A stretch of 64,000 bases of DNA. It comes from Paenarthrobacter nitroguajacolicus (lineage in GTDB: Bacteria; Actinomycetota; Actinomycetes; Actinomycetales; Micrococcaceae). The notes below the pieces were generated by a model that was not told where the DNA came from, did not search any database, and was given only the letters and a program-made list of their open reading frames with translations. The number at the start of each line of letters is the position of its first letter. Within the stretch, counting starts at the first letter, position 1. The DNA lies in NCBI RefSeq assembly GCF_007786235.1, contig NZ_VNFK01000006.1, forward strand, positions 281,091 through 345,090. The letters are read 5' to 3'. This document shows positions 9,315-18,979 of this stretch, piece by piece. Made by a program: the position numbers and the translations under genes.

Positions 9315-10043
9315 TTATTTGGCGGTTGCGGCCTGATCGTCAGAGCGATACGCGTGGATCTTCTCTTCCACAGCCTCTTCGCCGGGCTCGCAGGTGGAGT
9401 CAAGCGTTATCACACCATAAGTCCAGCCACTGCGCCGATATACCACCGATGGCGCGTTGGTTTCCTTGTCCAGGAACAGGTAGAAGTTGTGGCCCACAAG
9501 TTCCATGCTGTCCACAGCGTCATCCAGCGTCAGGGATGCTGCGGGGAAAACCTTCCGACGGATCAGGACGGGTGAATCGCCTGCCGGAATGTCGTTTTCG
9601 ATGTCGTAGGGAGACCGCTCATCCGGTTGCGGGGCGGGCTCCTGGTGGTTGCTGGCTTCGACGTAAAGGGGCTCACTGGCGCTGGCTGGCTCAAGGGTTG
9701 CCGTAGCTTCCCGCACGGCCTTAGGTGTGTGGCGGCCGTGGTGCACCTTTTTCCGGTCCTTCGCCCGACGAAGCCTTTCAAGCAGCTTGTTGTACGCGAG
9801 ATCGAAGGCAGCGAATTTGTCAGCGGCTGTGGCCTCGGCACGGATCACGGGGCCTCGGCCCAGGACGGTCACTTCTACGGTGAGCTGGCCCGGCGTCTGC
9901 CTGGGGTTGGTTTCCTTGGAAACCTTGGCGTCGACTCGCTGGACCTTATCCCCCAGCGATTCAATCTTTGAGATTTTCTCGCCGGCGTATTCGCGAAAGC
10001 GGTCAGAAACTGTGAGATTTCGTCCGCTGATCATGAACTCCAT
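9315..10043 (-). CDS. hpf: Ribosome hibernation promoting factor, long form
   Basis: About 242 residues. The N-terminal RaiA/S30AE domain begins MISGRNLTVSDRFREYAGEKI and continues through FAAFDLAYNKLLERLRRAKDRKK. After a variable linker comes the long-form C-terminal dimerisation domain (VIRRKVFPAASLTLDDAVDSMELVGH, FLDKETN, VVYRRSGWTYGVI). Long HPF dimerises 70S ribosomes into inactive 100S particles in stationary phase. The start was moved to ATG 10043, which has GGAGGG just upstream, from a longer frame that adds 11 unsupported residues. Confidence 0.93.
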   Translation of the reverse strand: MEFMISGRNLTVSDRFREYAGEKISKIESLGDKVQRVDAKVSKETNPRQTPGQLTVEVTVLGRGPVIRAEATAADKFAAFDLAYNKLLERLRRAKDRKKVHHGRHTPKAVREATATLEPASASEPLYVEASNHQEPAPQPDERSPYDIENDIPAGDSPVLIRRKVFPAASLTLDDAVDSMELVGHNFYLFLDKETNAPSVVYRRSGWTYGVITLDSTCEPGEEAVEEKIHAYRSDDQAATAK

Positions 10044-10086
10044 GGTGCCCTCCAAATAACTCAGGTGACACGACAACGGCGCTGTT

Positions 10087-10116
10087 GGGGGCTTGTCTGA
10101 CGGACAGTCGAGCCCC
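10087..10116. terminator. Possible weak stem-loop between comF and hpf
   Basis: GGGGGCT and AGCCCC flank an imperfect inner stem (GTC/GAC), with a short T-run on the plus side. It lies in the 143-base gap between comF and hpf. It could reduce read-through or belong to the hpf leader. The pairing is only moderate. Confidence 0.3.
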
Positions 10117-10186
10117 TTTCCGAGCCGCTATCGACAGGTACATCTGTTCTTGGTACCCACAACCGACGTTAGTTCATCGCCACCGG

Positions 10187-11224
10187 TTATTCATCCTTTA
10201 GCCACTTATTTTTTGATTGAGTCTTAAGGACTTCATGGGGGTCGTGCCCGGCAGCGAATGAAGCGTAGGCTGGTGGCCTCGTGGCCGCGAGCACCACAGC
10301 GCCGCAGACGAGTCCCCCAGCGGCTGTCACTGCCCTCGCTGCCTCAGCGAGAGTAGCCCCGGTGGTGAGGACGTCATCAACAAGGATGCACCGCCTCCCA
10401 CGCAGTTCCTGGATCCGGCGCCCCCTCACGTGCATGGATTCTCGGACCCTGTTGGCCCGTTCGCCCCTTCCCAGCCCCTTTTGGCCGCCCGCGTGACCCG
10501 TGGTGTCACGGTCCAGCAGCACAGCAGAGAGCAAAGCCTTCATTTGCCCGACTGCCCAGGGCAGGCGTGCCCCACGGGCCAGCCAGGCCAGGGGTGGATC
10601 CTCCGTTTTTGCCAGTACGTCAAAACTCGGGCAATGCGGCTGCAGCCGGCGAAGGTGCATACAGCGGAGCAGGAGGTGCACCGGACTGAATCCGCGTGCA
10701 CGGTATGCCCTGCCACTGGTGGGCACGGGGACGAGGCAATATCCGGACTGACCACCTGTGGCGGCTTCCACGGCTTTGCTGAGACATGGCGCCAAAACGC
10801 CGGCCAAGCGCCACTGGCCAAGATGTTTGAAGGACAGCAGGCACTGTGCCAGTTCATCCCGGTAGGCCCCCGCGGCCACCACCCCGATCTTCGCCGTGCC
10901 ATCCACGTCGACCAGCGCAGGCGATTCCTGCTCTGCACGGAAAGGCTGCTTGCACAGCTGCCGTATGCGTTTGGCGCACCCGCCGCAGAGCGCCGTGTCC
11001 TCAACCCCACAGCAGGCGCACTCAACTGGAACCAAGAGGGAGGCCAGATCACCCACAGCCCCTTGCACCCCGGCCACGAGCCGCGCCGAACGCCGCTGAT
11101 CTACCCCACGACGACGAGCCCTGGCGGGCTCGGGTGCATGAAGATCGGGGTCGACGCGATGAGGGAACCAGCGTTGATGTAGCCAGCGTTGACGAAGCCA
11201 CGCGCCTGGAACGGAGAAAGTCAT
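10187..11224 (-). CDS. ComF family phosphoribosyltransferase-like protein
   Basis: About 345 residues from ATG 11224. A zinc-finger-like CACCGVEDTALCGGC (about 69-83) precedes a phosphoribosyltransferase fold with LVPVPTSGRAYRARGFSPV and the PRPP-binding loop CILVDDVLTTGATL (about 279-292). ComF proteins are linked to DNA uptake in competent bacteria; in actinobacteria the role is unproven. The N-terminus before the zinc finger is Arg-rich and poorly conserved, so the start is uncertain. A TTG at 11266 would add 14 residues. It follows lpqB in the usual actinobacterial order. Confidence 0.85.
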   Translation of the reverse strand: MTFSVPGAWLRQRWLHQRWFPHRVDPDLHAPEPARARRRGVDQRRSARLVAGVQGAVGDLASLLVPVECACCGVEDTALCGGCAKRIRQLCKQPFRAEQESPALVDVDGTAKIGVVAAGAYRDELAQCLLSFKHLGQWRLAGVLAPCLSKAVEAATGGQSGYCLVPVPTSGRAYRARGFSPVHLLLRCMHLRRLQPHCPSFDVLAKTEDPPLAWLARGARLPWAVGQMKALLSAVLLDRDTTGHAGGQKGLGRGERANRVRESMHVRGRRIQELRGRRCILVDDVLTTGATLAEAARAVTAAGGLVCGAVVLAATRPPAYASFAAGHDPHEVLKTQSKNKWLKDE

Positions 11225-11307
11225 GCTGTCAGCCTGACCGAGGAGCCGTCCCACAAGCAGGCACAACGAACACTATGTGGACAACAAAGGTGAACTGCTC
11301 GGCGAAA

Positions 11308-13026
11308 TCAGCCGGGGAAAGCTGGTTCTGTGGGCCCCTTCAGCTGGAGCTCCCAGCCGTTTCCAACGCGTTGGAAGATGCCGGCCTCGGCTTGGCCGTA
11401 AATTTGTTCGGAGCCATTTCCAGCGCTGATGCTCGTCAACCCGTCCCAAGGTGCCAACTGTTGCGGTTCTCCCGACGCCAGCGAAAGCAGCTCCGGCACA
11501 ACTGTCGCCGTAGCCGAACCGGACATAACGGCCACTGTGGAGCCGTTGACCCAGACACCCTGGTCGGCTGCGCCTGTGCTGAGCAGCGTGATGGGGGCTG
11601 TGAGGTCCTTGGGAACGCCGTCCGGGTTGCGGACGATCCCTGTGATCTGGACCGTCGTCTTGCCATTCGCTTGGGAGATAACCAACGCCCGCGTACCTTC
11701 ACGGGAAACCCGGAAGTCCTTGACTGTCCGGCCGGAGAGCCAGGAAGGCGTGATGGTGACATTCGGAATTGCCATGCCCGGTGCTACGCCGGTGGGCTTG
11801 TAGGCAACTATTTCCGCTGCCCCGTTGGCACCCGGACCCGCAGTCCACACCCAGTCGTGGGGACTGAAGGAAGGACCCGTGAGAGTGGCCCTGGTGGTCA
11901 GTTGACGTGCTGGCTGTCCAGGCTCAATGGAGTAGAGCGTGGTCCGGTCACCGTTCAGGAATGCAGCAGTCTGCGACACCGGCGACTCTGCCGGTGAGTG
12001 TGGTCCCAGTCCGGCCACCGACTGTATGTCCGGGAGGGGGGTGACCCTGTTGTTTTCGTACCGCACCAGATCGCCGTTGTTTACAGCGATTTGGCGTGCG
12101 GGAACAGTCTTGTCCAGCACGGGTGGCAACACCGTGCCGTTGTCTTCAACCCGTACCAAGTCCTGATCTGCGCGCAATTGGACGTTGATGACGTCGGGCT
12201 GGCTCCGGAAAGTCAGCGCCAGTTGGTTTTGCATCCTCTGGCGGTCCTCCGCAGAGGCGTCAAACAGTTCCTTGGCGGAGAGATCCACCTGTGCTGCCCC
12301 GGAAACAACGGGAACGGATTCCCGCGCGAGCTTCATCCCCGAGGGGAAAGCGCTGACGACCGCACCCCTTAGGTAGGGTGCCGGACCGGCAAGCAGTGCA
12401 CTTGTCATGGACTTCACCGTGTTCTTCTTGATGAACCACCTGTAGTCGGGTACCGCGTAGGTAAAGGTCGGGTCATAGAAATAGATGGGATTCGCCCCGT
12501 AAATGACCTTGAATGTCTCCTCCGCGATGGCTGTACCGTCCGGAACCTTCGAGATGCGCCATTCTCCTTCGACCTGCTCAAGCGTCAGCGGAATGGTCTC
12601 CTTGGTGCCCGGCGGAAACTGGGTTGCAACGCCGTCGGCATCCACCGAATAAGCCAGATCGAGTTCGAAGAGGTACTCATTTTCCACGGCTGACTTGACC
12701 ACCTGGGCCTCACGGAAAACGATGGCTCGCTTGTCTGGCTTCCACGTCACCGACTGTGCTTGTGTCAGGAACTGACGTGCCACAGGATAGTCGTCTTCGT
12801 AGCCGCTGCCGGCCATATAGAAGTCCTCAATGACCGTCTCGGGACTGGACCCGGCCCGAGGGGCTGCCGGAAAGAAGACAGGCGCGTTGGGATTCCCGGC
12901 GCCTTCGTCCTTGCTCTTGCCCACGGGACCGGAGCGTGGAATCTGCGCACAGGATGCGAGGAGGAAGACCAGCGCAGCCAAAACCGCCACGAAGGCCTTC
13001 ATCCGCCGGGTCCGCCCCTTGCTCAT
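11308..13026 (-). CDS. lpqB: Lipoprotein LpqB (GerMN domain), MtrAB accessory
   Basis: 572 residues. A basic N-terminus and hydrophobic core end in the lipobox LLASC, with Cys26 as the predicted lipidation site, so it sits on the outer face of the membrane. The middle carries the GerMN-type region ([20 protein letters not shown]) and the C-terminal half looks like a beta-propeller. In mycobacteria and relatives LpqB binds the MtrB sensor and tunes MtrA signalling. It overlaps the end of mtrB by four bases (ATGA), consistent with one transcript mtrA-mtrB-lpqB. Confidence 0.94.
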   Translation of the reverse strand: MSKGRTRRMKAFVAVLAALVFLLASCAQIPRSGPVGKSKDEGAGNPNAPVFFPAAPRAGSSPETVIEDFYMAGSGYEDDYPVARQFLTQAQSVTWKPDKRAIVFREAQVVKSAVENEYLFELDLAYSVDADGVATQFPPGTKETIPLTLEQVEGEWRISKVPDGTAIAEETFKVIYGANPIYFYDPTFTYAVPDYRWFIKKNTVKSMTSALLAGPAPYLRGAVVSAFPSGMKLARESVPVVSGAAQVDLSAKELFDASAEDRQRMQNQLALTFRSQPDVINVQLRADQDLVRVEDNGTVLPPVLDKTVPARQIAVNNGDLVRYENNRVTPLPDIQSVAGLGPHSPAESPVSQTAAFLNGDRTTLYSIEPGQPARQLTTRATLTGPSFSPHDWVWTAGPGANGAAEIVAYKPTGVAPGMAIPNVTITPSWLSGRTVKDFRVSREGTRALVISQANGKTTVQITGIVRNPDGVPKDLTAPITLLSTGAADQGVWVNGSTVAVMSGSATATVVPELLSLASGEPQQLAPWDGLTSISAGNGSEQIYGQAEAGIFQRVGNGWELQLKGPTEPAFPG

Positions 13027-14990
13027 GACACCTCCCCAGGTTCGTTTCCAGTTGTCGAGGGCTTCCCACCGTCGGCGTGGGACTGGTGCGGGGCGCCTCC
13101 CGGCCCTGTTCCCAGTACCAGCATCTGGCGTTCGCTCGGCGAGCCAGGAAATTCGATGTCTGCCGGTTCAAGCTGTAGAGGCGACTTCACAATGGTCCCT
13201 CCTTGACGGAGCGGCAATGTCAAGCGGAAGTTGGAGCCGGATCCCTTGCGACCCCAGGCCTGGAGCCATCCGTTGTGCAATTTGGTGTCCTCGGCCGCGA
13301 TGGAAAGGCCCAATCCGCTGCCTCCGGTAGTCCGGGCCCGCGCAGGATCTGCCCGCCAAAAGCGGTCAAATACCCGGGCTGCTTCAGCTTGGCTCATACC
13401 GATTCCGTGGTCCCTGACTGATACCGCCACGGCATCGTGGTTGGCCGCGACAGAGATGTGGATCGGTTTGCCTTCCCCGTGCTCCAAGGCGTTGAGGAGC
13501 AGGTTGCGGAGGATACGGTCGATCCTTCGGGAATCCATTTCCACCACGATGCTCTTTTGCCGTGCGTTCAACCGGACTTCCGAGCCGTACTCTGCTGCGA
13601 CCGGTGCTGCACCGTCGATGACATGCGAGATCACTTGGAAGATGTCCTGTGGTTCCGCATCCAGAACAGCAGCACCGGCGTCGAAGCGCGAAATTTCCAG
13701 CAGATCCGACAGCAGGGACTGAAAGCGCTCCACCTGGTGGTAAAGGAGCTCTGCGGATCTTTTGTTCATGGGGTCGAAGTCTTCGCGTGCCTCGAAGAGC
13801 ACCTCGGCTGCCATGCGAACGGTGGTCAGCGGAGTCCGCAGTTCATGGGACACATCGGAAACGAAGCGTTGCTGCATCTGCGACAACGTGGCCAGCTGGG
13901 TGATCTGTTCCTGGAGGCTGGCGGCCATGTGGTTGAAGGAGGCGCCCAATCTGGCGACCTCGTCTTCTCCCTTGACCACCATGCGTTCCTGCAGTTGGCC
14001 AGCCGCGAGTTTTTCTGAAACCACGGCAGCATGGCTGACGGGGCTGACGACGTTACGGGTCACGTACCACGCGATGGCGCCGATCATCAGGACCAGGGCT
14101 GCCCCACCTGCCCACAGGACGTTCTGGATTTCATCCAGGGTTTGCTGGGCTGTGTTGAGATCGTAAATAAGGTAGAGCTCGTAGGCCGTCCCGTTGAAGG
14201 TGACCAGGTTTCCCACTGCAATCCCGGGGCGGTCCTCGTTTCCTACCGGGAACTGGGTAGAGGCCCAGAACTGCTGCTTGCCACCCTCTTGGACAGCCTT
14301 CCGCAGCTCAGGTGGGATGACACGGACTGTCAGTTGGTCCGAGGCACGGGACTCGACCCAGCGGTTTCGGGGTTTGGTCTGTTCCGGTTTCGCTTCAAAG
14401 ACGTAGCGGCGTTGGATCACTGAGCCCCTGCCCTCCACGGCAGTCAGGGTGTCGTAAACCAGGGTGATGACGCTGGACTGGTCGGTGACCTGCGCGCCGT
14501 CGAAAGTGTCTTGGACCTGTTTGACGTTATAACGCGACTCGGACTCAGCTTGGGCCAGACGCTCCTGGAAGAGGTTATTGGCGATTTGGTTGGAGAGGTA
14601 TGCACCGACGATGGCGAAAGACGTCACCGCCAACAGCAAAGTGGTGAGGACCGTACGGAATTCCAAGGACCGCCGCCAGCGCCGAAGCAGGGAGCGCCAC
14701 AGGAAGCGCAGGCCCGGCCGGATCTGCCGGACGCCGATGGCGACCAGACGCGACACCCGAAGGACCAAAATGAGACCGCGACGCGTCCAGATCCGCGCGC
14801 GGGTAACCAGCCAAGGCAGGTTACGGACCTGACGGCGAGACTGTTCCTGGGATGCTTCGGGGGTCGTTGGCGGGGCCGGTGCCTCCTGCTGGACACCGGC
14901 CGCTTCAAGACCCTTGGAAGTGGGGTCGTTGCCTGCCGTGCCGGACTTGCCGACCGGAGACTCAGGAACCTGCTTTATATCCGACACCAC
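13023..14990 (-). CDS. mtrB: Sensor histidine kinase MtrB
   Basis: 655 residues. A Pro-rich cytosolic N-terminus of about 100 residues is followed by transmembrane helix 1 (about 113-133), an extracellular sensor domain, helix 2 (about 291-310), HAMP (about 311-363), HisKA with phospho-acceptor His382 in SHELRTP, and a HATPase domain (N box [10 protein letters not shown] box [10 protein letters not shown]). MtrB controls MtrA, which governs cell division, wall turnover and osmotic response in actinobacteria. GTG 14990 lies within the 3' end of mtrA, so translation is coupled. A second GTG follows immediately and could be the true start. Confidence 0.96.
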   Translation of the reverse strand: MVSDIKQVPESPVGKSGTAGNDPTSKGLEAAGVQQEAPAPPTTPEASQEQSRRQVRNLPWLVTRARIWTRRGLILVLRVSRLVAIGVRQIRPGLRFLWRSLLRRWRRSLEFRTVLTTLLLAVTSFAIVGAYLSNQIANNLFQERLAQAESESRYNVKQVQDTFDGAQVTDQSSVITLVYDTLTAVEGRGSVIQRRYVFEAKPEQTKPRNRWVESRASDQLTVRVIPPELRKAVQEGGKQQFWASTQFPVGNEDRPGIAVGNLVTFNGTAYELYLIYDLNTAQQTLDEIQNVLWAGGAALVLMIGAIAWYVTRNVVSPVSHAAVVSEKLAAGQLQERMVVKGEDEVARLGASFNHMAASLQEQITQLATLSQMQQRFVSDVSHELRTPLTTVRMAAEVLFEAREDFDPMNKRSAELLYHQVERFQSLLSDLLEISRFDAGAAVLDAEPQDIFQVISHVIDGAAPVAAEYGSEVRLNARQKSIVVEMDSRRIDRILRNLLLNALEHGEGKPIHISVAANHDAVAVSVRDHGIGMSQAEAARVFDRFWRADPARARTTGGSGLGLSIAAEDTKLHNGWLQAWGRKGSGSNFRLTLPLRQGGTIVKSPLQLEPADIEFPGSPSERQMLVLGTGPGGAPHQSHADGGKPSTTGNEPGEVS

Positions 14991-15636
14991 GCACCGTCAA
15001 AACGACCTCGGGCGCTTCCGGATCGCGTTCAATCTTGGAGCGCAGACGTTGGACATGAACGTTGACCAATCGTGTGTCGGCGGCGTGGCGGTAACCCCAC
15101 ACCTGCTCAAGCAGCAGCTCACGGGTGAAAACCTGCCAAGGCTTCCGCGCCAGGGCCACCAGGAGATCGAACTCAAGCGGTGTCAGCGAGATTCGCTCGC
15201 CACCGCGGGTCACCAAGTGACCTGCGACGTCGATGGTCACGTCCGCAATACGCAGGGTTTCAGGGGCCTTCTGTTCGCCCGGCCGCAGTCGTGCGCGGAC
15301 TCGCGCCACCAGTTCAGCAGGCTTGAAGGGCTTGGGCACGTAATCGTCCGCGCCGGATTCCAGACCGCGGACCACGTCCGAGGTATCGGACTTTGCCGTG
15401 AGCATCACGATGGGAACGTCCGACTCGCCACGGATCTGCCGGCACACCTCGATGCCGTCGGAGCCTGGCAACATGAGGTCCAGAAGCACCAAGTCAGGCT
15501 TGGAAGAGCGGAACACTTCCAGGGCTTGGCCGCCATCTGCGCAGAACACCGGCTCGAAGCCATCATTGCGCAGGACGATGCCAATCATCTCCGCGAGTGC
15601 TTCGTCGTCGTCAACTACCAGAATGCGTGCCTTCAT
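14962..15636 (-). CDS. mtrA: Response regulator MtrA
   Basis: 224 residues, OmpR/PhoB class. The receiver domain starts MKARILVVDDDEA, with phospho-acceptor Asp53 in LLDLMLPG. The C-terminal winged helix includes LLEQVWGYRHAADTRLVNVH and ends [10 protein letters not shown]. MtrA is an essential actinobacterial regulator of division and cell-envelope genes. The start was set at ATG 15636, which gives the family N-terminus; a longer frame to 15714 adds 26 unrelated residues. It heads the mtrA-mtrB-lpqB unit and is divergent from the membrane-protein operon at 15859. Confidence 0.96.
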   Translation of the reverse strand: MKARILVVDDDEALAEMIGIVLRNDGFEPVFCADGGQALEVFRSSKPDLVLLDLMLPGSDGIEVCRQIRGESDVPIVMLTAKSDTSDVVRGLESGADDYVPKPFKPAELVARVRARLRPGEQKAPETLRIADVTIDVAGHLVTRGGERISLTPLEFDLLVALARKPWQVFTRELLLEQVWGYRHAADTRLVNVHVQRLRSKIERDPEAPEVVLTVRGVGYKAGS

Positions 15637-15858
15637 AGTTATATATTCCCTTATCACCAAGTCTTTGTCCCGTTGGGCACGGCGCCCGGCATGGCGCCCC
15701 AAGGGCACTTCCACCGTACTGCACCCCGGCCTGGGTTCGCCGGGAAGGACGGTCGGTCGGTGGGCTATGAGGGACGACGGCGGGACTATAGGCTGGGTGC
15801 GAAGGTCCGTAGGGGGACGTCGGATGTCGGCGGGCCGGGTCTCATGGGGAGGATATCG

Positions 15859-17118
15859 GTGTCACAGCCAGAGCACGGCCAAAATCCATCGTCGGGTGGT
15901 CAGCCCGGTTGGACCAACCAACCGCAGTGGGGCAACCAGCCGCAGTGGGGTGGACCCCAGGGATGGGCGGCCCCGCAAGGTGGCGGGCAGTACAGCCAGG
16001 GCCAACCCGCTCCAGGGTGGCCTTCCGGACCTCCCTACGGACAGCCCCTCTACGTCGCTCCCCCAAAGCCGGGCGTCATTCCCCTGCGTCCCTTGCAGTT
16101 CGGCGAAATCCTGGACGGCTCTTTCCAATCGATCCGCCGCAATGCCGCTTCAATGTTTGGCTCCGCCCTGATCGTGCAAGCCATCGGGGCCGTTTTCATC
16201 GGCATCGTCACCGTGGGAATGTTCCAGCTGTCCATGTCCCTTGAGAACGTGAGTTCGGAGGCCGAATTCACCGAAGCCATGGGTCCCTTCCTTGCCATCA
16301 TGGCCGGAACCTTGGGGGTTTCTGTTCTGATCGGCTTTCTTGGGTCTGTCCTCCAAGGCGTGTTGGCAGTACCGGTAGCCCGGGCCGTCCTCAACCGAAG
16401 GACCGGCTTCAAGCAGATGTGGAAGCTCGCCGGCCGGCGCATCTGGCCGCTGCTGGGCGTTGCGGTTTTGCTGACGCTGGGTGGGTTGCTCGCGGCAGCC
16501 GCAGTGATCGGGATCGCGGTATTGCTGTTTACGGCCATGGGTCCCGCCGCGCTGCTGGTAGTCCTTCCCCTGGGACTGGGTTCCATAGTGTTTTTCGTCT
16601 GGATTGCCTTGAAATTGATGCTGGCGCCGGCAGCCATTGTGGTGGAACGGACCGGCGTGTACGACGGACTGCTCCGCTCCTGGCACTTGACCAGAAACAA
16701 TTGGTGGCGCATCTTCGGGATCACCCTGGTGGTCGCCATCATGGTGGGAATCATTGCCCAGATCGTCCAGATCCCGGCTTCCTTGGCCGCTGCCGCCATC
16801 GGACAGGTCATGGCACCCCACCCGGACCCGGAGACGGTCGCCTCCACCTTGGTCGTCACTACGGTGATCTCCACTGCGATCGGAGCCCTGGTGGGGTCTG
16901 TGACGTTCGCCTTCCAGTCCTCGGTTTCCGCGTTGCTCTACATGGACCTCCGGATGCGTCGGGACGGCTTGGATGTTGAGCTGATGCGGCTGATGGAAAC
17001 CGGCGCAGATCCGGATGGAATACCGGGCGCTCCGTCCGACCTGCCCCGAAACGACACCTGGCCTCCTCACGGCGGCCACTTTCCGCCCAGTGTCCCCGGG
17101 CACCGACCTCCGGCATGA
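15859..17118 (+). CDS. Multi-pass membrane protein with Gly/Pro/Gln-rich N-terminus (GPDPase membrane-domain-like)
   Basis: 419 residues. The first 75 are Gly/Pro/Gln/Trp-rich with repeats of the type NQPQWG. Then comes a family segment PLRPLQFGEILDGSFQSIRRN and several hydrophobic helices, as in the integral membrane domain found alone or fused to glycerophosphodiester phosphodiesterases. No catalytic domain is present. The start is GTG 15859, because GGAGG lies six bases before it; ATG 15844 is the alternative. It is the first gene of a coupled operon, its stop overlapping the next start as ATGA. Substrate unknown. Confidence 0.8.
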   Translation: MSQPEHGQNPSSGGQPGWTNQPQWGNQPQWGGPQGWAAPQGGGQYSQGQPAPGWPSGPPYGQPLYVAPPKPGVIPLRPLQFGEILDGSFQSIRRNAASMFGSALIVQAIGAVFIGIVTVGMFQLSMSLENVSSEAEFTEAMGPFLAIMAGTLGVSVLIGFLGSVLQGVLAVPVARAVLNRRTGFKQMWKLAGRRIWPLLGVAVLLTLGGLLAAAAVIGIAVLLFTAMGPAALLVVLPLGLGSIVFFVWIALKLMLAPAAIVVERTGVYDGLLRSWHLTRNNWWRIFGITLVVAIMVGIIAQIVQIPASLAAAAIGQVMAPHPDPETVASTLVVTTVISTAIGALVGSVTFAFQSSVSALLYMDLRMRRDGLDVELMRLMETGADPDGIPGAPSDLPRNDTWPPHGGHFPPSVPGHRPPA

Positions 17119-17780
17119 GGGCAGCCCCGATGGAACCGCCCGTGACGCCCGACCGAGACGAAGCGCGGCGCTGGGCAGCAGAAGAGTTATCAAAACCCCA
17201 ATACCCTGACGCGCAGCCCGGCTGGCTGGACCAACTGTGGCGGGACTTCCTCGACTGGCTTGCATCCCTGGAGGGCGACGGAACAGGGACAGGGCCCAAT
17301 CTTGCTGTTCCCATGATTGTGGCCCTGGCCGTGGCACTCATCATCGTGGCCATCTTTGTGGTCCGGCCTCGGCTGAACGCACGACGAAAGACACCGCACG
17401 CAGACATTTACGGGGATGACAGTACCGTCGATGCTGACGGATACCGGAGACGAGCGGGAACTGCAGCCGACGACGGCGACTGGCCGGCCGCCGTCGTCGA
17501 TCAGTTTCGCGCTCTTGTACGCTCAGCCGAAGAGCGTGACGTGATTGACGTCCGGGCCGGGAGGACCGCAGACGAGGCCGCCGGACAGTTGGGGCAGGTA
17601 TTTGGTGCTGCACAACGTCGGTTGGATGACGCCGCCCGCCTCTTCGATGCCGTGCGTTACGGCGAAGAGGGCGCGACGAAGGCCGACTACGAGAGACTCC
17701 TGCAGTTGGACACCGAACTGCTTGCAATGAAACCCGATTTCGCGGGACAGGCGCAGGAGAGATTCGCGGTGCCCCGATGA
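17115..17780 (+). CDS. DUF4129 domain membrane protein
   Basis: 221 residues with one membrane helix (about 63-83). A charged cytosolic C-terminal domain begins WPAAVVDQFRALVRSAEERDVIDVRAGRTADEAA. This is the DUF4129 pattern, usual next to MoxR/DUF58 genes. It overlaps the preceding gene by four bases and the next by four, so all are probably made from one transcript. A downstream ATG at 17130 is an alternative start. Its role is unknown; in the family context it is thought to be an accessory subunit of MoxR-type assemblies. Confidence 0.8.
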   Translation: MRAAPMEPPVTPDRDEARRWAAEELSKPQYPDAQPGWLDQLWRDFLDWLASLEGDGTGTGPNLAVPMIVALAVALIIVAIFVVRPRLNARRKTPHADIYGDDSTVDADGYRRRAGTAADDGDWPAAVVDQFRALVRSAEERDVIDVRAGRTADEAAGQLGQVFGAAQRRLDDAARLFDAVRYGEEGATKADYERLLQLDTELLAMKPDFAGQAQERFAVPR

Positions 17781-18979
17781 CCACACCCCTCATGGACACA
17801 ACACGCCGTCCGGACGATGCGGCACCTCCCGAACGATCCTCGATGCAGGGTTTCACGGCCTGGTTCCGCAAACACTTGGTGTGGATTGGGATCGGCGCCC
17901 TGCTGGCTGGCCTGGTGACCTATCTCGCCATCGCCAGTGTCTCCGGCGCCAAGGACCCACGGCCGTTGTCCGCCCGGAATCCAGCCCCGGATGGCGCCAT
18001 GGCCGTAGCCGAAATCCTGGGGCGCCAAGGCGTGTCCATCGCGCCGACGGACACCCTCAAGGACACCCTGTCTGCGTTGTCAGGCAAAGACAATGCCACA
18101 GTCCTCCTCTACGACCCCAAGGGCTTCCTGGATCAATCACAGGTGGAGGACCTCACGGCTGCTGCAGACCGTGTGGTGGTGGTGAAGCCGAGGCTCAGAA
18201 CCCTCAACGGGCTTGGTCCGGAATTCCGGCCGGGTGGCGTGGTTCCCGAAGCGACCAGGGTCATGGAGCCTGCCTGTGGGCAGGAAGACGCCGAGGCAGC
18301 AGGAAGCGTCTCCGCGCAAGGTTCCGTTTATTCGGGGCCCGTGGTCTGCTACTCCCCCCGCGGCAACGGACCGGGCCTGTATGCGGCGTCGTCCGATGGG
18401 CGCGTCATTGTCCTCGGAAGCACGGACTTGCTGGACAACCAGCACCTCACAACAGAGGGAAACGCAGCCATTACCTTGCGTACTCTGGGCAACAACCGCG
18501 ACCTGGTTTGGTATATCCCGGGTGTTGAAGACGTCTCCGCGACGACTTCCACTCCGACGCTCAGCGAACTGGCACCCCCGTGGTTGGCTTTCGCCGGTCC
18601 GTGGTTGGCCCTCGTGGCGGTGCTGGCCATTGCGTGGCGTGGCCGGCGAATGGGACCTCTCGTTTTCGAGCCCCTCCCCGTTGTGGTCAAGGCCGCTGAA
18701 ACGGCGGAAGGCAGGGCTCGCCTTTACCAGGACTCACGGTCTGTGGGAAGGGCCGCCGACAACCTGCGGGCTGGAACGTTGACCCGCCTGGCCCGGCATT
18801 TCAATCTCGGCACCGACGCCACCAGGGCAGCAATCGTGGACGCTACTGCCCATCGCTTGGGGCGGCCGGCCCCTGAAGTACGGTCGGTCCTGATCGACCT
18901 CACGCCAGAAACCGAAGGGCAACTGGTTCAGTGGGCCCAACACATCGAACGAATGGAACAGGAGGCGACCGCCCGATGA
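17777..18979 (+). CDS. DUF4350 domain membrane protein
   Basis: 400 residues. Helix 1 is at about 37-56, followed by an extracytoplasmic-looking domain with RNPAPDGAMAVAEILGRQGV (an ABC-type ancillary subunit-like fold) and STDLLDNQHL. A second helix (about 275-291) is followed by a cytosolic tail. The DUF4350 assignment rests on position between DUF4129 and MoxR genes and on the N-terminal pattern. Four-base overlaps at both ends show tight coupling. The reaction, if any, is unknown. Confidence 0.8.
   Translation: MTTPLMDTTRRPDDAAPPERSSMQGFTAWFRKHLVWIGIGALLAGLVTYLAIASVSGAKDPRPLSARNPAPDGAMAVAEILGRQGVSIAPTDTLKDTLSALSGKDNATVLLYDPKGFLDQSQVEDLTAAADRVVVVKPRLRTLNGLGPEFRPGGVVPEATRVMEPACGQEDAEAAGSVSAQGSVYSGPVVCYSPRGNGPGLYAASSDGRVIVLGSTDLLDNQHLTTEGNAAITLRTLGNNRDLVWYIPGVEDVSATTSTPTLSELAPPWLAFAGPWLALVAVLAIAWRGRRMGPLVFEPLPVVVKAAETAEGRARLYQDSRSVGRAADNLRAGTLTRLARHFNLGTDATRAAIVDATAHRLGRPAPEVRSVLIDLTPETEGQLVQWAQHIERMEQEATAR

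Noticed and set aside
14914..15858. Long N-terminal extension of the membrane-protein gene across mtrA
   Set aside because: The extension is antisense to mtrA. GTG 15859 with GGAGG at ideal spacing gives a proper start.
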